Assembly (NCBI GenBank): GCA_027490665.1
Contig: JAIXXP010000082.1
Span: 1-50,670 of the forward strand
Reading direction: 5' to 3'
Length of the DNA: 50,670 nucleotides
Source: Cryomorphaceae bacterium
Lineage (GTDB): Bacteria > Bacteroidota > Bacteroidia > Flavobacteriales_D > Crocinitomicaceae
The notes under the pieces are model-generated. The model was not told the DNA's origin. It did not search any database and saw nothing but the letters and a program-made list of their open reading frames with translations. Positions 9,456 through 21,469 of this stretch are shown piece by piece. A program made the position numbers and the translations under genes. Numbering within the stretch: the first letter of the stretch is position 1; each line of letters begins with the position of its first letter.

Positions 9456-10964
9456 TCAATCTTCGATGTTCAGTCTGATTTTCTGACTGAGTTGTCGGTT
9501 GTAGGTTTCTAGAAGGTATTTAAAGTAGTTGTCGGTGCACTTGGAGATGCATTTGGTGTAGTGCTTCACGCGGTGCTCGATGTGGTCTTGGAGCACGTGC
9601 TGTAGCTCTAAGGCGTGGTCGAGGTCTTTGGCAGATGCTTCGATGGCTGCAAAATGGTTGTCTATAGAAAGGTCAATTGCTTCTTTTCCTTTTCCGCCTT
9701 TGTCGATGCAAGCTAGGTAGCATTCTTTGATGGAAAATTCTTCTAGGATATGGGTTCGGATCAGCTGCTCAAAACCTTTAGGGTATTCGTATTCAACTTC
9801 GAATTCCATGTCTTCGAGTTCCGAGATGCGAGATTCTAAGAAGCGGTCGGGAAAACGGAAGGCATCTTGCCAGTTGATGTAGTCTTGCCAATAACCAAAG
9901 CGGCGCACGTTGTTGCCTAAATCGATGATTTTGAATTGCGATTTGTTAGGAATGCGACGCGAACCACGACCGATCATTTGGTGATACAAGGTAAGCGAGC
10001 GCGTTGCTCTATTGATGATAATTGTTTGAACAGAAGGTTCGTCGAAGCCTGTTGTAAGGATGCCGACGGAGGTTAGGATGGCATCGGGGGTCTCTTTGAA
10101 CCAACGAATAACGTCTTTGCGGTCTTTGTCAGAAAAGGTGGAGTCGAGGTGGCGGATGTTGTATTTGAGCTTCTTGAACGATTCTTCGACTCTTCTGGAG
10201 GTTTCGATGCCTGCATTGAAAATGAGCGTTTTCTCGCCAATAGCAACTTCTTCGTAAGCAAAGATGAGCTTTTCTTGCATGAAGTAGTTAGAGTAGAGCA
10301 GATCGCTGGAGCTTACCGTGAAATCGCCGTTCGAGCCAATTTTGAGCCCGTGTAGGTTTACATCGTAAGAATAGGTTTCGGCATCTGAAAGGTAGCCTTC
10401 GCCAATGAGATTTGAGATGGATTCGCCGACCAATAATTTATTGTAGTGGTCTTTGAGTGGAAGGTTGCGGTTGCTGCTCAAGGGAGTTGCCGTAACTCCG
10501 AGGATGTTGGCATCTTCGTAAAACTGAAAAATTTTACGAAAGCTGTTGTAATGTGCTTCATCGACAATCACAAGCCCTACGTTTTCGATGAATTGATCGT
10601 TTTCGTTGAGGCGGTTGTTGAGGGTCTCGACCATGGCAATAAAGCAGGTGAATTCGGCTTGGTCTTCTAGGGTTTTGACTTCCGAATTGATGACTTTATT
10701 TGGGACTTGAATGGCAGAAAGTTGCTTTGATGTTTGGATAGAGAGTTCAATGCGGTGGGTGAGGATCAGGACTTTTTTACCGGAATCTTCTATGTAGCGC
10801 TTTGCAATTTCCGAAAAGATGACCGTTTTGCCACCACCAGTTGGCAATTGGTAGAGTAAATTGAAATTGCTACCGTTTTTCCGGAGTTCATCTAAGACTG
10901 CATTGACGGTCTTTTCTTGAAAAGGATAGAGTTTTTTAGCTTGGTATAAATCGAGGTCTAGCAT
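9456..10964 (-). CDS. SF2 DEAD/DEAH-box helicase (RadD/YejH-like layout)
   Basis: This 502-residue protein has Walker A P-T-G-G-G-K-T at about residues 41-47, motif II D-E-A-H in V-I-V-D-E-A-H, motif III-like T-A-T-P, and motif VI M-I-G-R-G-S-R-R in the second RecA-like domain. After about residue 390 there is a charged, mostly helical tail of unknown function (coiled-coil tendency). The layout matches the RadD/YejH-like branch of superfamily 2, ATP-dependent DNA or RNA translocases implicated in DNA repair. No nuclease or methylase sits next to it, so a restriction role is not suggested. It appears monocistronic. Confidence 0.8.
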   Translation of the reverse strand: MLDLDLYQAKKLYPFQEKTVNAVLDELRKNGSNFNLLYQLPTGGGKTVIFSEIAKRYIEDSGKKVLILTHRIELSIQTSKQLSAIQVPNKVINSEVKTLEDQAEFTCFIAMVETLNNRLNENDQFIENVGLVIVDEAHYNSFRKIFQFYEDANILGVTATPLSSNRNLPLKDHYNKLLVGESISNLIGEGYLSDAETYSYDVNLHGLKIGSNGDFTVSSSDLLYSNYFMQEKLIFAYEEVAIGEKTLIFNAGIETSRRVEESFKKLKYNIRHLDSTFSDKDRKDVIRWFKETPDAILTSVGILTTGFDEPSVQTIIINRATRSLTLYHQMIGRGSRRIPNKSQFKIIDLGNNVRRFGYWQDYINWQDAFRFPDRFLESRISELEDMEFEVEYEYPKGFEQLIRTHILEEFSIKECYLACIDKGGKGKEAIDLSIDNHFAAIEASAKDLDHALELQHVLQDHIEHRVKHYTKCISKCTDNYFKYLLETYNRQLSQKIRLNIED

Positions 10965-11024
10965 CGTAAAAAAGGGAATTTGGCAAAAATACGGCCTTTT
11001 CCCTGATCTTGCTAATGAAATCTT

Positions 11025-11753
11025 TTATTTACTCAGATGTTGCATTAAAATTCCGGCGGCCACAGCTACATTTAGGGATTCTGCTGCGCCTTTTTGAGGG
11101 ATACCAATGCGCTTCTTTAAAAGTGCGGTGAGTTCGGAGCTGATGCCGTGTCCTTCATGACCTAAAACCAAGAATTGAATGTCTTTTGGTTCAATTTGCT
11201 CGAAATCAGTACCGTCCATGAAAGCTCCGTAGGTTTGGTCGGCGTATTTTTTAATAATAGGCCCGAGTTCTTGGTAATGGATTTGGACGCGAAAAGCCGA
11301 AGCCATGGAGGCATGGATCACTTTTGGACTCAGGTAATCGGTAGTGCCTGGCGCACAAAAAATATGTTGGATTCCAAACCAATCGGCGGTTCTGATGAGG
11401 GTGCCGAGGTTGCCCGGATCCTGAATTTGATCTAATAAAAGTGCTTTCTGCCCGTTCTTCCAAGGCTTATTCTTCGGATACTTTACAATGGCATTGACCT
11501 TTTTGGGTGTCTTGAGCTGTGTGAGTTTTTCGAGCTCGCTTAACGGCGCAACGAGCAGCTCTTTGTGAAAGTTTTCATATTCCGGGGCTTTGTCTTCGGT
11601 TACAATGAGTGTGAGGACCAGTTGAGGGAATTCTCCAAGGAGATCTTTGATGAGGGTTTCTCCTTCTAAATAGAGCATTTGTTCAGCATTGCGGTGCTTT
11701 TTGAGCTGCAATTTTTTGAAGTCTTTGATCTTTTGCTGACTGAGCTTTTCCAA
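11025..11753 (-). CDS. TrmH/SpoU family RNA 2'-O-methyltransferase
   Basis: The 242-residue protein has an N-terminal substrate-binding domain (about residues 1-90) and a C-terminal SPOUT domain. All three motifs are visible: L-L-D-Q-I-Q-D-P-G-N-L-G-T-L-I-R-T-A (motif 1), L-G-H-E-G-H-G-I-S (motif 2) and I-P-Q-K-G-A-A-E-S-L-N-V-A-V-A-A-G (motif 3, knot and SAM pocket). It should methylate a ribose 2'-OH in rRNA or tRNA; which nucleotide is not clear. It is divergent from tamL, with 28 bases between start codons. Confidence 0.9.
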   Translation of the reverse strand: MEKLSQQKIKDFKKLQLKKHRNAEQMLYLEGETLIKDLLGEFPQLVLTLIVTEDKAPEYENFHKELLVAPLSELEKLTQLKTPKKVNAIVKYPKNKPWKNGQKALLLDQIQDPGNLGTLIRTADWFGIQHIFCAPGTTDYLSPKVIHASMASAFRVQIHYQELGPIIKKYADQTYGAFMDGTDFEQIEPKDIQFLVLGHEGHGISSELTALLKKRIGIPQKGAAESLNVAVAAGILMQHLSK

Positions 11754-11766
11754 GGTGAATATTATT

Positions 11767-11774
11767 TACTTTTG
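11767..11774 (+). promoter_or_regulatory. Candidate -7 element (TAnnTTTG) of the tamL gene
   Basis: TACTTTTG followed by T matches the Bacteroidota -7 consensus exactly and lies eight bases before the ATG at 11782. A convincing -33 TTG is not visible (only TTTT at 11746-11749), so support is moderate. Confidence 0.4.
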
Positions 11775-11781
11775 TAATGTA

Positions 11782-14526
11782 ATGCGTCTGATTTCAAAAG
11801 TACAATTATTTGTCGTCTCTACGTTGCTTTTAGCGAGCTGCAGAATGGCTAAAAATGTTCCGCAAGGTAATTACCTCTTGCGCAGTACTACAATTGCACT
11901 CGATAATCCGCTCACTACCAAACTCGATCGCTATGAGCTTACTCAGGTATTGAGGCAACAACCCAACGCTCGGTTTTTTGGCGCACCTTGGAAACTTTGG
12001 TTGTATAATTCAATAGACTCTGCCAATGTGGCCAATAAAAAAGCGCAAAAATATCTGCATTTTGAGGAAAAATTGAGTCGCAAAAGAGCTAAAGTTATAA
12101 TGGTGAACGCGCGAAGAAATAAGCGTGCCATTCAGCAAAACAAACCAGATTACCGTTTTAAAAGCCTTCCGGACAGCACTTTCAAGCAAGCCATTTGGGT
12201 GGAGAAACTCAAATACAAATACGGTCAAAAGCCAGTGGTTTTTGATACGCTTTTGCACCGAAAAAATGAAGACCAACTTGCGCGCTACCTCGTTAAAAAA
12301 GGGTATTATTATGGAAGCGTGCGCTCTGAAGTCAATTACAACACCAAGAAGCAAACCGTTCAAGCCATCTATCACATCGATGAAGGCCGACAATACATCA
12401 TTGATTCAGTAACTTACACAGGAGCCCGCTTGCTGCGCGACCTCCATCAAAAACTCATTAAAAAAGAATACCTTCCACTTGGTGAGCATCCACTTATTGG
12501 CCAGCCCTTCGATCTCGATTACCTTTCGTCTTACCGTGAAAAAGTAGCCAAATTCATGCGCGACGAAAGCGTTTATAAGTTCAACAGCAACAGCATTCAA
12601 TTTCAAGCAGACACCAACCGCGCCACCATGACTGTTCATTTAGTCGTGAAATTCGAAGACCGACTCGTGCCTGCATCCCAAAATCCGGATAGCCTTGTAC
12701 GCGTGCCGTACCGCGAAACAAAAATCAATCGCGTTTACTTTCATTTGGCCGATACCTTACAGGTGGCAGGTAGCTTTGCCAACCAACTTTCCAAGGCTGG
12801 GCTCAGCAACTATGACTCCTTACAGCCGCAATATGTGCGTACGCAAGAACAACTCATCTACAATGAACTGCTTTATTCCAAAAAACAAGCTTTAGACTTG
12901 AAAGTGCCTTATGGTACCAAAAGCAATTGGCGCAGCATGACCCTCAAGTACAACGGAAGCTACCCTTGGATCAATGCCGACGTACTTGAAATGCAAAACT
13001 ATCTCGAACAAGGGAATACCTATAAAGAATATTACTTGGATCGTTCTTACCGTTCGTTGGTTCAATTGGGTGTTTTTTCGTCGGTGAAGCCCTATATAGA
13101 AGAAGTTCCTGGAACCAATCAACTCAACGTGCACTATTATCTGGAACCTGCTAAAAAACAATCTTGGGCATTTGATCCTAGGTTTACCTCAAGCTTTGGT
13201 TTGCTGGGAGCAGCAGCTTCCCTTAATTACACCAACAAAAATTTATTTGGCGGAGCCGAACGGCTCACCTTTTCTTTGGGAGGCGGTTTTGAGTCGCAGC
13301 CTCCAGTTTTCGATGCCAACTCAGAAACCCAACTCGTTTCGGCAGGTCGAACCTTTAACACCTTTGAGCTAGGGCCAAGTTTAAAAATCGACCTCCCTGG
13401 CTTGTTTCCCACTCCGGTCAATTTATTAGGCAAGCGTCAAAAACCAAGAACGGTCATCAGCACCGCCATGAATTTCGAAAAACGCAACATTTTTGATCGC
13501 CGTGTTTTTCAGCTCAATTACACTTGGCGCTTTTTAGTTGGTAAAACACAAGTGTTTCAGATGGGCTTGCCCGGAGCATCGGTGATCAAATACGTCAATA
13601 TCCAAAAATCTGCGGCTTTTGAAGCTCAGCTCAATCAAGTCAATGACCTCTTTTTGTTCAATACCTATAGCAACCAGTTCATTTGGCAAGATTTCAAATT
13701 TTCCTATGAATATTCCAATAAAGACAAAGAAGTCAAGACGGGCCAGAAAAGACATTACAACGGCACACTTTATTTCAATAGTACCCTCGATGCAGCTGGT
13801 AATTTACTCTACGCGTTCAGAGCCCGACAAGACACCCTCAACGGACAATATTTACTAGGTAAGCAACCGTATTCACAATTTGTGCGCCTAGACAACCAAC
13901 TCAATGCCTCTATTCGCATGGTCAATAAAAGCACTTTGCACTTGCGTATGCATGCTGGTGCCGGAATTTCTTACGGAAACTCCCAGACCTCTATGCCATA
14001 TGACTACAGCTTCTTTGGTGGAGGTTCTAATGACAACCGTGGTTGGCGCGCAAGAGCTCTGGGCCCTGGTGCCTACAAATACCACCTCGATACCAGTCGT
14101 TTGGCCACCCAAATTGGCGACATCCGTTTTGGTGGCGCTCTAGAATACCGTTTTGACATAAGTTCTACTTTCAAAGGTGCTATTTTCACAGACTTTGGTA
14201 ATATCTGGACCTACCGCGAAGATGCTTCTCGTTTGGGTAGTCAGTTCAATTGGCAAACATTTGTTCCGCAATTGGCCATCTCCTCAGGCGTCGGCCTTCG
14301 TATGGATCTCGAATTCTTTATTTTAAGATTAGATGTTGGTTTCCCGATTTTTGACCCCGCATTTGCCGATGGTGCCCGTTGGGTGTTTCAAGATTTCAAA
14401 ACCCGTGAAACTTACTATCAAGAAGGAATGCAGCATTTCAACATGACCCTAGATCAGGTCAAAGAAATCATGCCAAGACCTTTCTTACCCAATTATTTAA
14501 ACTTCGGAATTGGTTATCCTTTCTAA
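11782..14526 (+). CDS. tamL: TamL-type BamA/TamA-family outer-membrane lipoprotein
   Basis: Start at ATG 11782 rather than the in-frame GTG at 11755, because it opens a lipoprotein signal (MRLISKVQLFVVSTLLLASC). TamA relatives with a lipobox are the Bacteroidota TamL group. POTRA-like repeats occupy roughly residues 30-470 (for example V-K-K-G-Y-Y-Y-G-S-V, and L-V-Q-L-G-V-F-S-S-V-K). A 16-strand-type Omp85 barrel follows, with L-F-G-G-A-E-R-L-T-F-S-L, the characteristic G-G-S-N-D-N-R-G-W-R-A-R (lid-lock region) and the closing F-G-I-G-Y-P-F ending on Phe. It probably helps insert outer-membrane proteins with a TamB-like partner. The next gene starts one base after its stop. Confidence 0.85.
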   Translation: MRLISKVQLFVVSTLLLASCRMAKNVPQGNYLLRSTTIALDNPLTTKLDRYELTQVLRQQPNARFFGAPWKLWLYNSIDSANVANKKAQKYLHFEEKLSRKRAKVIMVNARRNKRAIQQNKPDYRFKSLPDSTFKQAIWVEKLKYKYGQKPVVFDTLLHRKNEDQLARYLVKKGYYYGSVRSEVNYNTKKQTVQAIYHIDEGRQYIIDSVTYTGARLLRDLHQKLIKKEYLPLGEHPLIGQPFDLDYLSSYREKVAKFMRDESVYKFNSNSIQFQADTNRATMTVHLVVKFEDRLVPASQNPDSLVRVPYRETKINRVYFHLADTLQVAGSFANQLSKAGLSNYDSLQPQYVRTQEQLIYNELLYSKKQALDLKVPYGTKSNWRSMTLKYNGSYPWINADVLEMQNYLEQGNTYKEYYLDRSYRSLVQLGVFSSVKPYIEEVPGTNQLNVHYYLEPAKKQSWAFDPRFTSSFGLLGAAASLNYTNKNLFGGAERLTFSLGGGFESQPPVFDANSETQLVSAGRTFNTFELGPSLKIDLPGLFPTPVNLLGKRQKPRTVISTAMNFEKRNIFDRRVFQLNYTWRFLVGKTQVFQMGLPGASVIKYVNIQKSAAFEAQLNQVNDLFLFNTYSNQFIWQDFKFSYEYSNKDKEVKTGQKRHYNGTLYFNSTLDAAGNLLYAFRARQDTLNGQYLLGKQPYSQFVRLDNQLNASIRMVNKSTLHLRMHAGAGISYGNSQTSMPYDYSFFGGGSNDNRGWRARALGPGAYKYHLDTSRLATQIGDIRFGGALEYRFDISSTFKGAIFTDFGNIWTYREDASRLGSQFNWQTFVPQLAISSGVGLRMDLEFFILRLDVGFPIFDPAFADGARWVFQDFKTRETYYQEGMQHFNMTLDQVKEIMPRPFLPNYLNFGIGYPF

Positions 14527-14527
14527 A

Positions 14528-16222
14528 ATGAAAAACATCCTATTCTTCCTCGCGTTAACTGCTTTGTTGTCTGCATGTATGAAAGGGCAGAAGGTAGATC
14601 TGATCATCCATAATGCCAAGATCCACACCATGGATTTATCCTCTAGTGTACAAGATGCAATTGCCATACGCAATGGAAAAATTGTGGAAGTAGGCCCGGA
14701 GCGCCAAATTTTAAACAAATACCGTTCAGACGAAACCATAGATGCACAAGGAAAGGAAATGTATCCAGGTTTCACCGACGCACATGGCCACATGCTCATG
14801 TACGCCAAGCAATTACTTGGCCTAGACCTCCGCGGCGTACGCTCTGAACAAGAGTTGCTGCACCGCTGCGAACAATACAAAGCACAGCACCCAAATCTGA
14901 AGTTTGTACTCGGGCAGGGCTGGGATCAAACCCAATGGGCCGGTCAACAAATGCCTACCAATACCGAGCTCAATCGGCTGTTTCCAGATATTCCAGTTTG
15001 CCTTTATCGCGTCGATGGGCATGCCGCATTGGTCAATAATTACCTCATCAAGAAAAGTAAGTTGTTGGAGCAACTCGATCAATTGAAAGGTGGAGAAGTT
15101 GTTTTTTTCAAGCAAATTAATGAAGGTAATTTGAGCTGGCCAAGCCTGCTTAATTTACCCCGTGATTCCAATTTTGGTCAGAAAATCATCCTTCAAACTT
15201 ATTTACCCACAGGCGTCTTAATTGACAACGCTATCAATGTGGTACAGCCTTTTGTCCCTAATTACACTCAAAAAGAGTACCTCAAGGCTTTGTTGCAAGT
15301 TCAAGACGAGCTTTTGCAATACGGCATTACCGGCGTACATGAAGCAGGTATCGATTTTGAGCACATCGCTTGGTTCAAGCAACTTATTTCAAAAGGCAAA
15401 CTCAAGCTAAATGTCTATGCCATGCTCATGAATACGCCTTTAAACCGCAATTTTGTGCGGCAAAATGGGCGCTATCGTTACAAAAACTTGAGCATCCGTA
15501 GTTTCAAATGTTTCGCCGATGGAGCCTTGGGTTCTAGAGGCGCTTTGTTGAAAGCACCTTATCACGACCATCCAGAAGGCCGAGGTTTGTTACTAACTGA
15601 TATTGCCCGTATGCAAAACCTTGCTCAGTTTTGTGTCCGCAATGGCTATCAAATGAATACCCACAGCATCGGTGATTCAGCTAATGCCTTGGTGCTTTCC
15701 ATTTATGAGCAAGTTTTTAAACAAAAGCCAGATCACCGTTTCCGCATCGAGCACGCTCAAGTTGTGGATCCTCAAGATTTTCAAAAGTTTGCCAATTTTG
15801 CTGTTTTTCCGTCCGTACAGCCAACCCATGCAGTTTCCGATGCCGACTGGGCTGAAGACCGTCTTGGCAAGGCCAGAATGAAAGGAGCTTATGCCTATAA
15901 AACCTTGCTCAATCAGTTTGGCATGATTGCTTTGGGTACCGATTTCCCAGTGGAGCAAACCGATCCGTTTGCCACTATTCAAGCCGCGTACAATAGTCCG
16001 TTTGGGCAAGCACTTACTTTAGATGAAATTATTCGAGGCATGACCATCTATGCTGCTTTCGCCTCGTTTCAAGAAAAGAACCTCGGCACCTTAGAAAAAG
16101 GCAAAGACGCCACCTTAGCAATTTTTGAATACCCAGTCAATGGCGTGGCGGGTCAAGTTCAAAACTATGCGTGGCGTACTTTTATCAAAGGTAAATGTGT
16201 TTTCAAGTTAGAAGCATTGTAA
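14528..16222 (+). CDS. YtcJ-like metal-dependent amidohydrolase, lipoprotein
   Basis: ATG at 14528 opens a lipoprotein signal (MKNILFFLALTALLSACMKG). The amidohydrolase-3 (YtcJ) fold shows N-A-K-I-H-T-M-D, metal ligands H-x-H in G-F-T-D-A-H-G-H-M, G-V-H-E-A-G, N-T-H-S-I-G-D, R-I-E-H-A-Q and G-T-D-F-P-V-E. Length (about 564 residues) is normal. These proteins hydrolyse amide or related C-N bonds in small molecules; the substrate is unknown, and the lipid anchor suggests an extracytoplasmic site of action. It lies one base after tamL. Confidence 0.85.
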   Translation: MKNILFFLALTALLSACMKGQKVDLIIHNAKIHTMDLSSSVQDAIAIRNGKIVEVGPERQILNKYRSDETIDAQGKEMYPGFTDAHGHMLMYAKQLLGLDLRGVRSEQELLHRCEQYKAQHPNLKFVLGQGWDQTQWAGQQMPTNTELNRLFPDIPVCLYRVDGHAALVNNYLIKKSKLLEQLDQLKGGEVVFFKQINEGNLSWPSLLNLPRDSNFGQKIILQTYLPTGVLIDNAINVVQPFVPNYTQKEYLKALLQVQDELLQYGITGVHEAGIDFEHIAWFKQLISKGKLKLNVYAMLMNTPLNRNFVRQNGRYRYKNLSIRSFKCFADGALGSRGALLKAPYHDHPEGRGLLLTDIARMQNLAQFCVRNGYQMNTHSIGDSANALVLSIYEQVFKQKPDHRFRIEHAQVVDPQDFQKFANFAVFPSVQPTHAVSDADWAEDRLGKARMKGAYAYKTLLNQFGMIALGTDFPVEQTDPFATIQAAYNSPFGQALTLDEIIRGMTIYAAFASFQEKNLGTLEKGKDATLAIFEYPVNGVAGQVQNYAWRTFIKGKCVFKLEAL

Positions 16223-16263
16223 AAACAGGCTGTTAAAAGCACCTTGTATAAACTCCTCGAATC

Positions 16264-16749
16264 ATGAAAAATATCCTATTCGTATTTATTTTAATTTCCG
16301 TAGGTTTAACTGGTTGGTCTCAAAACAGTAACAAAGACTTTAATTCTTTGGATCAATTGATTTCTTTGGATCAAATGATAGACAACTGGCACATAGCTGC
16401 AGCTCAAGCCAAATTTGAAGCTTACTTTTCAGCTACGAGTGTAAATTTTGTTTTCTTAGGAACGGCACCGGGTGAACGCTGGACAAAGCCCGAATTCATG
16501 GCCTTTTGCAAACCATATTTCGACAAAGGCAAAGCTTGGGATTTCAGGCCGAGCAACCGAAATTGGCAGTTTGCAGCCGATGGCAAGGTGGCTTATTTTG
16601 ACGAAGATCTTCAAACATGGATGGAAGGTTGCAGAGGAAGTGGCATCTGTGTTTTAGAAAATGGACAATGGAAAATCGCCTATTATAACCTGACGGTTTT
16701 GATTGAAAACGATAAAATCAAAAAGTTCATCAAATTACGCAAGCACTAA
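16264..16749 (+). CDS. Secreted NTF2/SnoaL-like protein
   Basis: A 161-residue protein with signal peptide MKNILFVFILISVGLTGWSQ. The mature part has a helix with W-H-x-A-A-A-Q-A-K-F-E-A-Y-F, then V-N-F-V-F-L-G-T-A, then alternating strands (K-V-A-Y-F-D-E-D-L and W-K-I-A-Y-Y-N-L-T-V), the cone-shaped SnoaL_3/DUF4440-like NTF2 fold. A ligand-binding or catalytic role is possible but unassigned. Its stop shares one base with the prmC start (TAATG), indicating coupling. Confidence 0.65.
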   Translation: MKNILFVFILISVGLTGWSQNSNKDFNSLDQLISLDQMIDNWHIAAAQAKFEAYFSATSVNFVFLGTAPGERWTKPEFMAFCKPYFDKGKAWDFRPSNRNWQFAADGKVAYFDEDLQTWMEGCRGSGICVLENGQWKIAYYNLTVLIENDKIKKFIKLRKH

Positions 16750-17603
16750 TGTTTGTAGCCGACAACCGCGTGTCCAGCGCAAAGCAATACTTTTTTGAAG
16801 CGCTAGCCGATTTGTTTTCAACTAGTGAATGTAAATCGATGTGGTCCAATGTGCTGTCCACTTATTTTGGCTGGACGCCTAGCGATATCCTCTTGAAGCG
16901 CGACGAGCGTTTTTCGGAGTCAGACCTACTGCGCATTCGTTCTGTGGTGAAGCGCTTGCAAGCCAACGAACCTTTTCAGTATATCATGGGTGAGGTTTAT
17001 TTTGCTGATTTAAACCTTAAAATTGACCAAAGGGCACTAGTGCCACGGCCTGAAACCGAAGAATTAATTGCTTTGATTCTAGAGTTAGGCTTGCCATTTG
17101 GATCTATTCTCGACCTCTGCACAGGTTCTGGCTGCATTGCCTTAGCCCTACAAAATAAGTTCCCAAATGCCCAGGTTTTAGGTGTTGACCTCTCCCCAGA
17201 AGCAATTGCACTTGCTCGAGAAAACGCGCTTCATACCAAACTTGATGTTACCTTCGTCATTGATGACGTGCTCAATTGGCAAGTAGCTCAAACTTGTGAT
17301 TTGCTTGTTTCGAACCCTCCTTATATTCCTGAGCAAGAAGCTCATTTGATGGCAGCAAACGTCTTAGATTTTGAACCGCACATGGCGTTGTTCGTTCCGG
17401 ACGACGATCCTTTGTTGTTTTATAAGCGCATTGTCGCAATTGCGCATACAAGCTTGCGTTCTAAAGGCTACCTTGCTTTGGAAATTCATGAAGATTTAGC
17501 TGCACAAACCTTGGCGCTCTTGCAAACTGACGCATTTGAAAATCCAAGAATTTATAGAGATTTACAGGGTAAGGAGCGCATGATTTTAGCTCAAAAAGCG
17601 TAA
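16749..17603 (+). CDS. prmC: Release factor glutamine methyltransferase PrmC
   Basis: This 284-residue class I methyltransferase has the release-factor-binding helical N-terminus (E-P-F-Q-Y-I-M-G), SAM motif L-D-L-C-T-G-S-G-C-I-A-L-A, V-D-L-S-P-E-A and the diagnostic V-S-N-P-P-Y-I-P, whose NPPY positions the glutamine. It N5-methylates the Gln of the GGQ motif in peptide-release factors RF1/RF2. The start overlaps the preceding stop by one base, and ligA begins ten bases downstream. Confidence 0.95.
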   Translation: MFVADNRVSSAKQYFFEALADLFSTSECKSMWSNVLSTYFGWTPSDILLKRDERFSESDLLRIRSVVKRLQANEPFQYIMGEVYFADLNLKIDQRALVPRPETEELIALILELGLPFGSILDLCTGSGCIALALQNKFPNAQVLGVDLSPEAIALARENALHTKLDVTFVIDDVLNWQVAQTCDLLVSNPPYIPEQEAHLMAANVLDFEPHMALFVPDDDPLLFYKRIVAIAHTSLRSKGYLALEIHEDLAAQTLALLQTDAFENPRIYRDLQGKERMILAQKA

Positions 17604-17609
17604 CTTTAA

Positions 17610-20079
<2,470 letters not shown>

Positions 20080-20083
<4 letters not shown>

Positions 20084-20961
20084 AAACATTTAAAGGCTCA
20101 GGTGTTGCACTCGTCACACCATTTCAAACCGATGGCAGCATCGATACACAAGCCCTCAAGCAACTTGTACAACTTCAAATTACTGGCGGAACTGATTTTT
20201 TAGTTGTTCAAGGCACAACTGGCGAGTCGCCGACGCTTTCTCAGGACGAAAAGCGCTTGGTTTTGGACACCGTTCTTGAAGTGAATAATGGTCAGTTACC
20301 TGTTGTTTACGGCATAGGTGGCAACAATACCGCTGGGCTCGCCACTTTGTTTCAAAACTTACCAAGTGGTGTAGATGGTATTTTATCGGTTTCTCCCTAC
20401 TACAACAAGCCTATTCAAAAAGGAATTGTGGCTCATTTCAAGCAAGTGGCTTCCTTTACAGATCTTCCTATTATTCTCTACAATGTTCCGGGGCGCACAG
20501 GCTCTAACATGAGTGTAGAAACCACCCTTGAACTCGCTGAACTCCCAAATGTAGTTGCTGTCAAAGAAGCATCTGGTAATATGGAGCAAATTATGGATAT
20601 CATCCGACAAAGAAAACCAGGATTTGGGGTGCTTTCTGGCGATGACAACCTTACCATGCCGCTTATTGCTGCAGGTGCTGATGGCGTTATTTCAGTTGTT
20701 GCCAATGCTTTTCCTGAGCGCTTTTCACAAATGGTGCACGCCAGCATGGCTAGCGACCTCCCCCTTGCCAAAGCCGCGCATTACGACCTCTTTAATGTTA
20801 CAAAAATGTTCTTCGAAGAAGGTAATCCGGGTGGGGTCAAAGTTGCGCTAGCTGCTCGTGGCCTGATGCAAGAAACCATGCGTATGCCGCTTTACCCTGT
20901 GTCTGAGGGCTTGCGCAGCCGCATCCAAGCCGAAACAACACGCTTGCTTGCCTCTTTGTAA
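20080..20961 (+). CDS. dapA: 4-hydroxy-tetrahydrodipicolinate synthase
   Basis: A 293-residue class I aldolase-like enzyme. Visible are Q-G-T-T-G-E-S (Thr46/47 region), Y-N-V-P-G-R-T-G with Tyr134 of the proton relay, and the Schiff-base lysine K162 in V-A-V-K-E-A-S-G-N. It condenses pyruvate with aspartate semialdehyde, the first committed step to lysine and diaminopimelate. It is translationally coupled to the upstream gene by ATGA. Confidence 0.96.
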
Positions 20962-21022
20962 TACGAATGAAGCTTTTCTTTCATTGGCTGGTCTGCTGAG
21001 AAAATGTGCTCATCCCTGAGCC

Positions 21023-21053
21023 TTGATTTCAGTTGTATAAAAAATTAAATTCG
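21023..21053 (+). promoter_or_regulatory. Candidate promoter of the small membrane protein gene
   Basis: TTG at 21023-21025, a 20-base gap and TAAATTCG at 21046-21053, one base from the Bacteroidota -7 consensus. The ATG lies 17 bases downstream of the -7 box. The gene is separated from dapA by 109 bases, consistent with its own promoter. Confidence 0.35.
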
Positions 21054-21070
21054 CATAATAAATTGGGCAT

Positions 21071-21469
21071 ATGAAATCTATTCTACTTTCGGTTGCAGGT
21101 CTTCTAATTGGAGTCATTACAAATGGCGTTATTGTCCAAATAGGCTCTCAAATTGTAAAAGCCCCAAAAGGATTAGACTTATCAACAGAACAAGGATTGG
21201 CTAAAGCAATGCCTCTAATGGGCGCTGAACATTTTGTTTTCCCTTTCCTTGCACATGCCATTGGCACCTTAGTGGGAGCCTATTTTGTAAGTAGAATGAA
21301 AGTGAATCGGGCGCTTCTTAACGCAATGGCTATCGGGTTTGCTTTTTTGGCAGGCGGCGTGATGATGGTCCTGACCTTACCCGGAACACCGTGGTGGTTT
21401 GTTGCAACAGATTTAGTTTTGGCCTATTTGCCAATGGCTTATTTGGGCTACAAACTCGGGCAGCGTTAG
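21071..21469 (+). CDS. Small four-helix membrane protein
   Basis: A 132-residue polytopic protein with four hydrophobic segments: near residues 5-25, 55-75, 85-105 and 110-128. Conserved-looking features are A-E-H-F-V-F-P-F-L-A-H-A and G-T-L-V-G-A-Y-F. It is a common type of uncharacterised protein in Bacteroidota and no function can be assigned. Its stop abuts the stop of the convergent beta-barrel gene with no gap. Confidence 0.7.
   Translation: MKSILLSVAGLLIGVITNGVIVQIGSQIVKAPKGLDLSTEQGLAKAMPLMGAEHFVFPFLAHAIGTLVGAYFVSRMKVNRALLNAMAIGFAFLAGGVMMVLTLPGTPWWFVATDLVLAYLPMAYLGYKLGQR

Noticed and set aside
9456-11753. Helicase plus SpoU methylase as a defence or restriction module
   Set aside because: The methylase is an RNA SPOUT enzyme, there is no nuclease and the genes are separated by 60 bases; ordinary housekeeping is the simpler reading.
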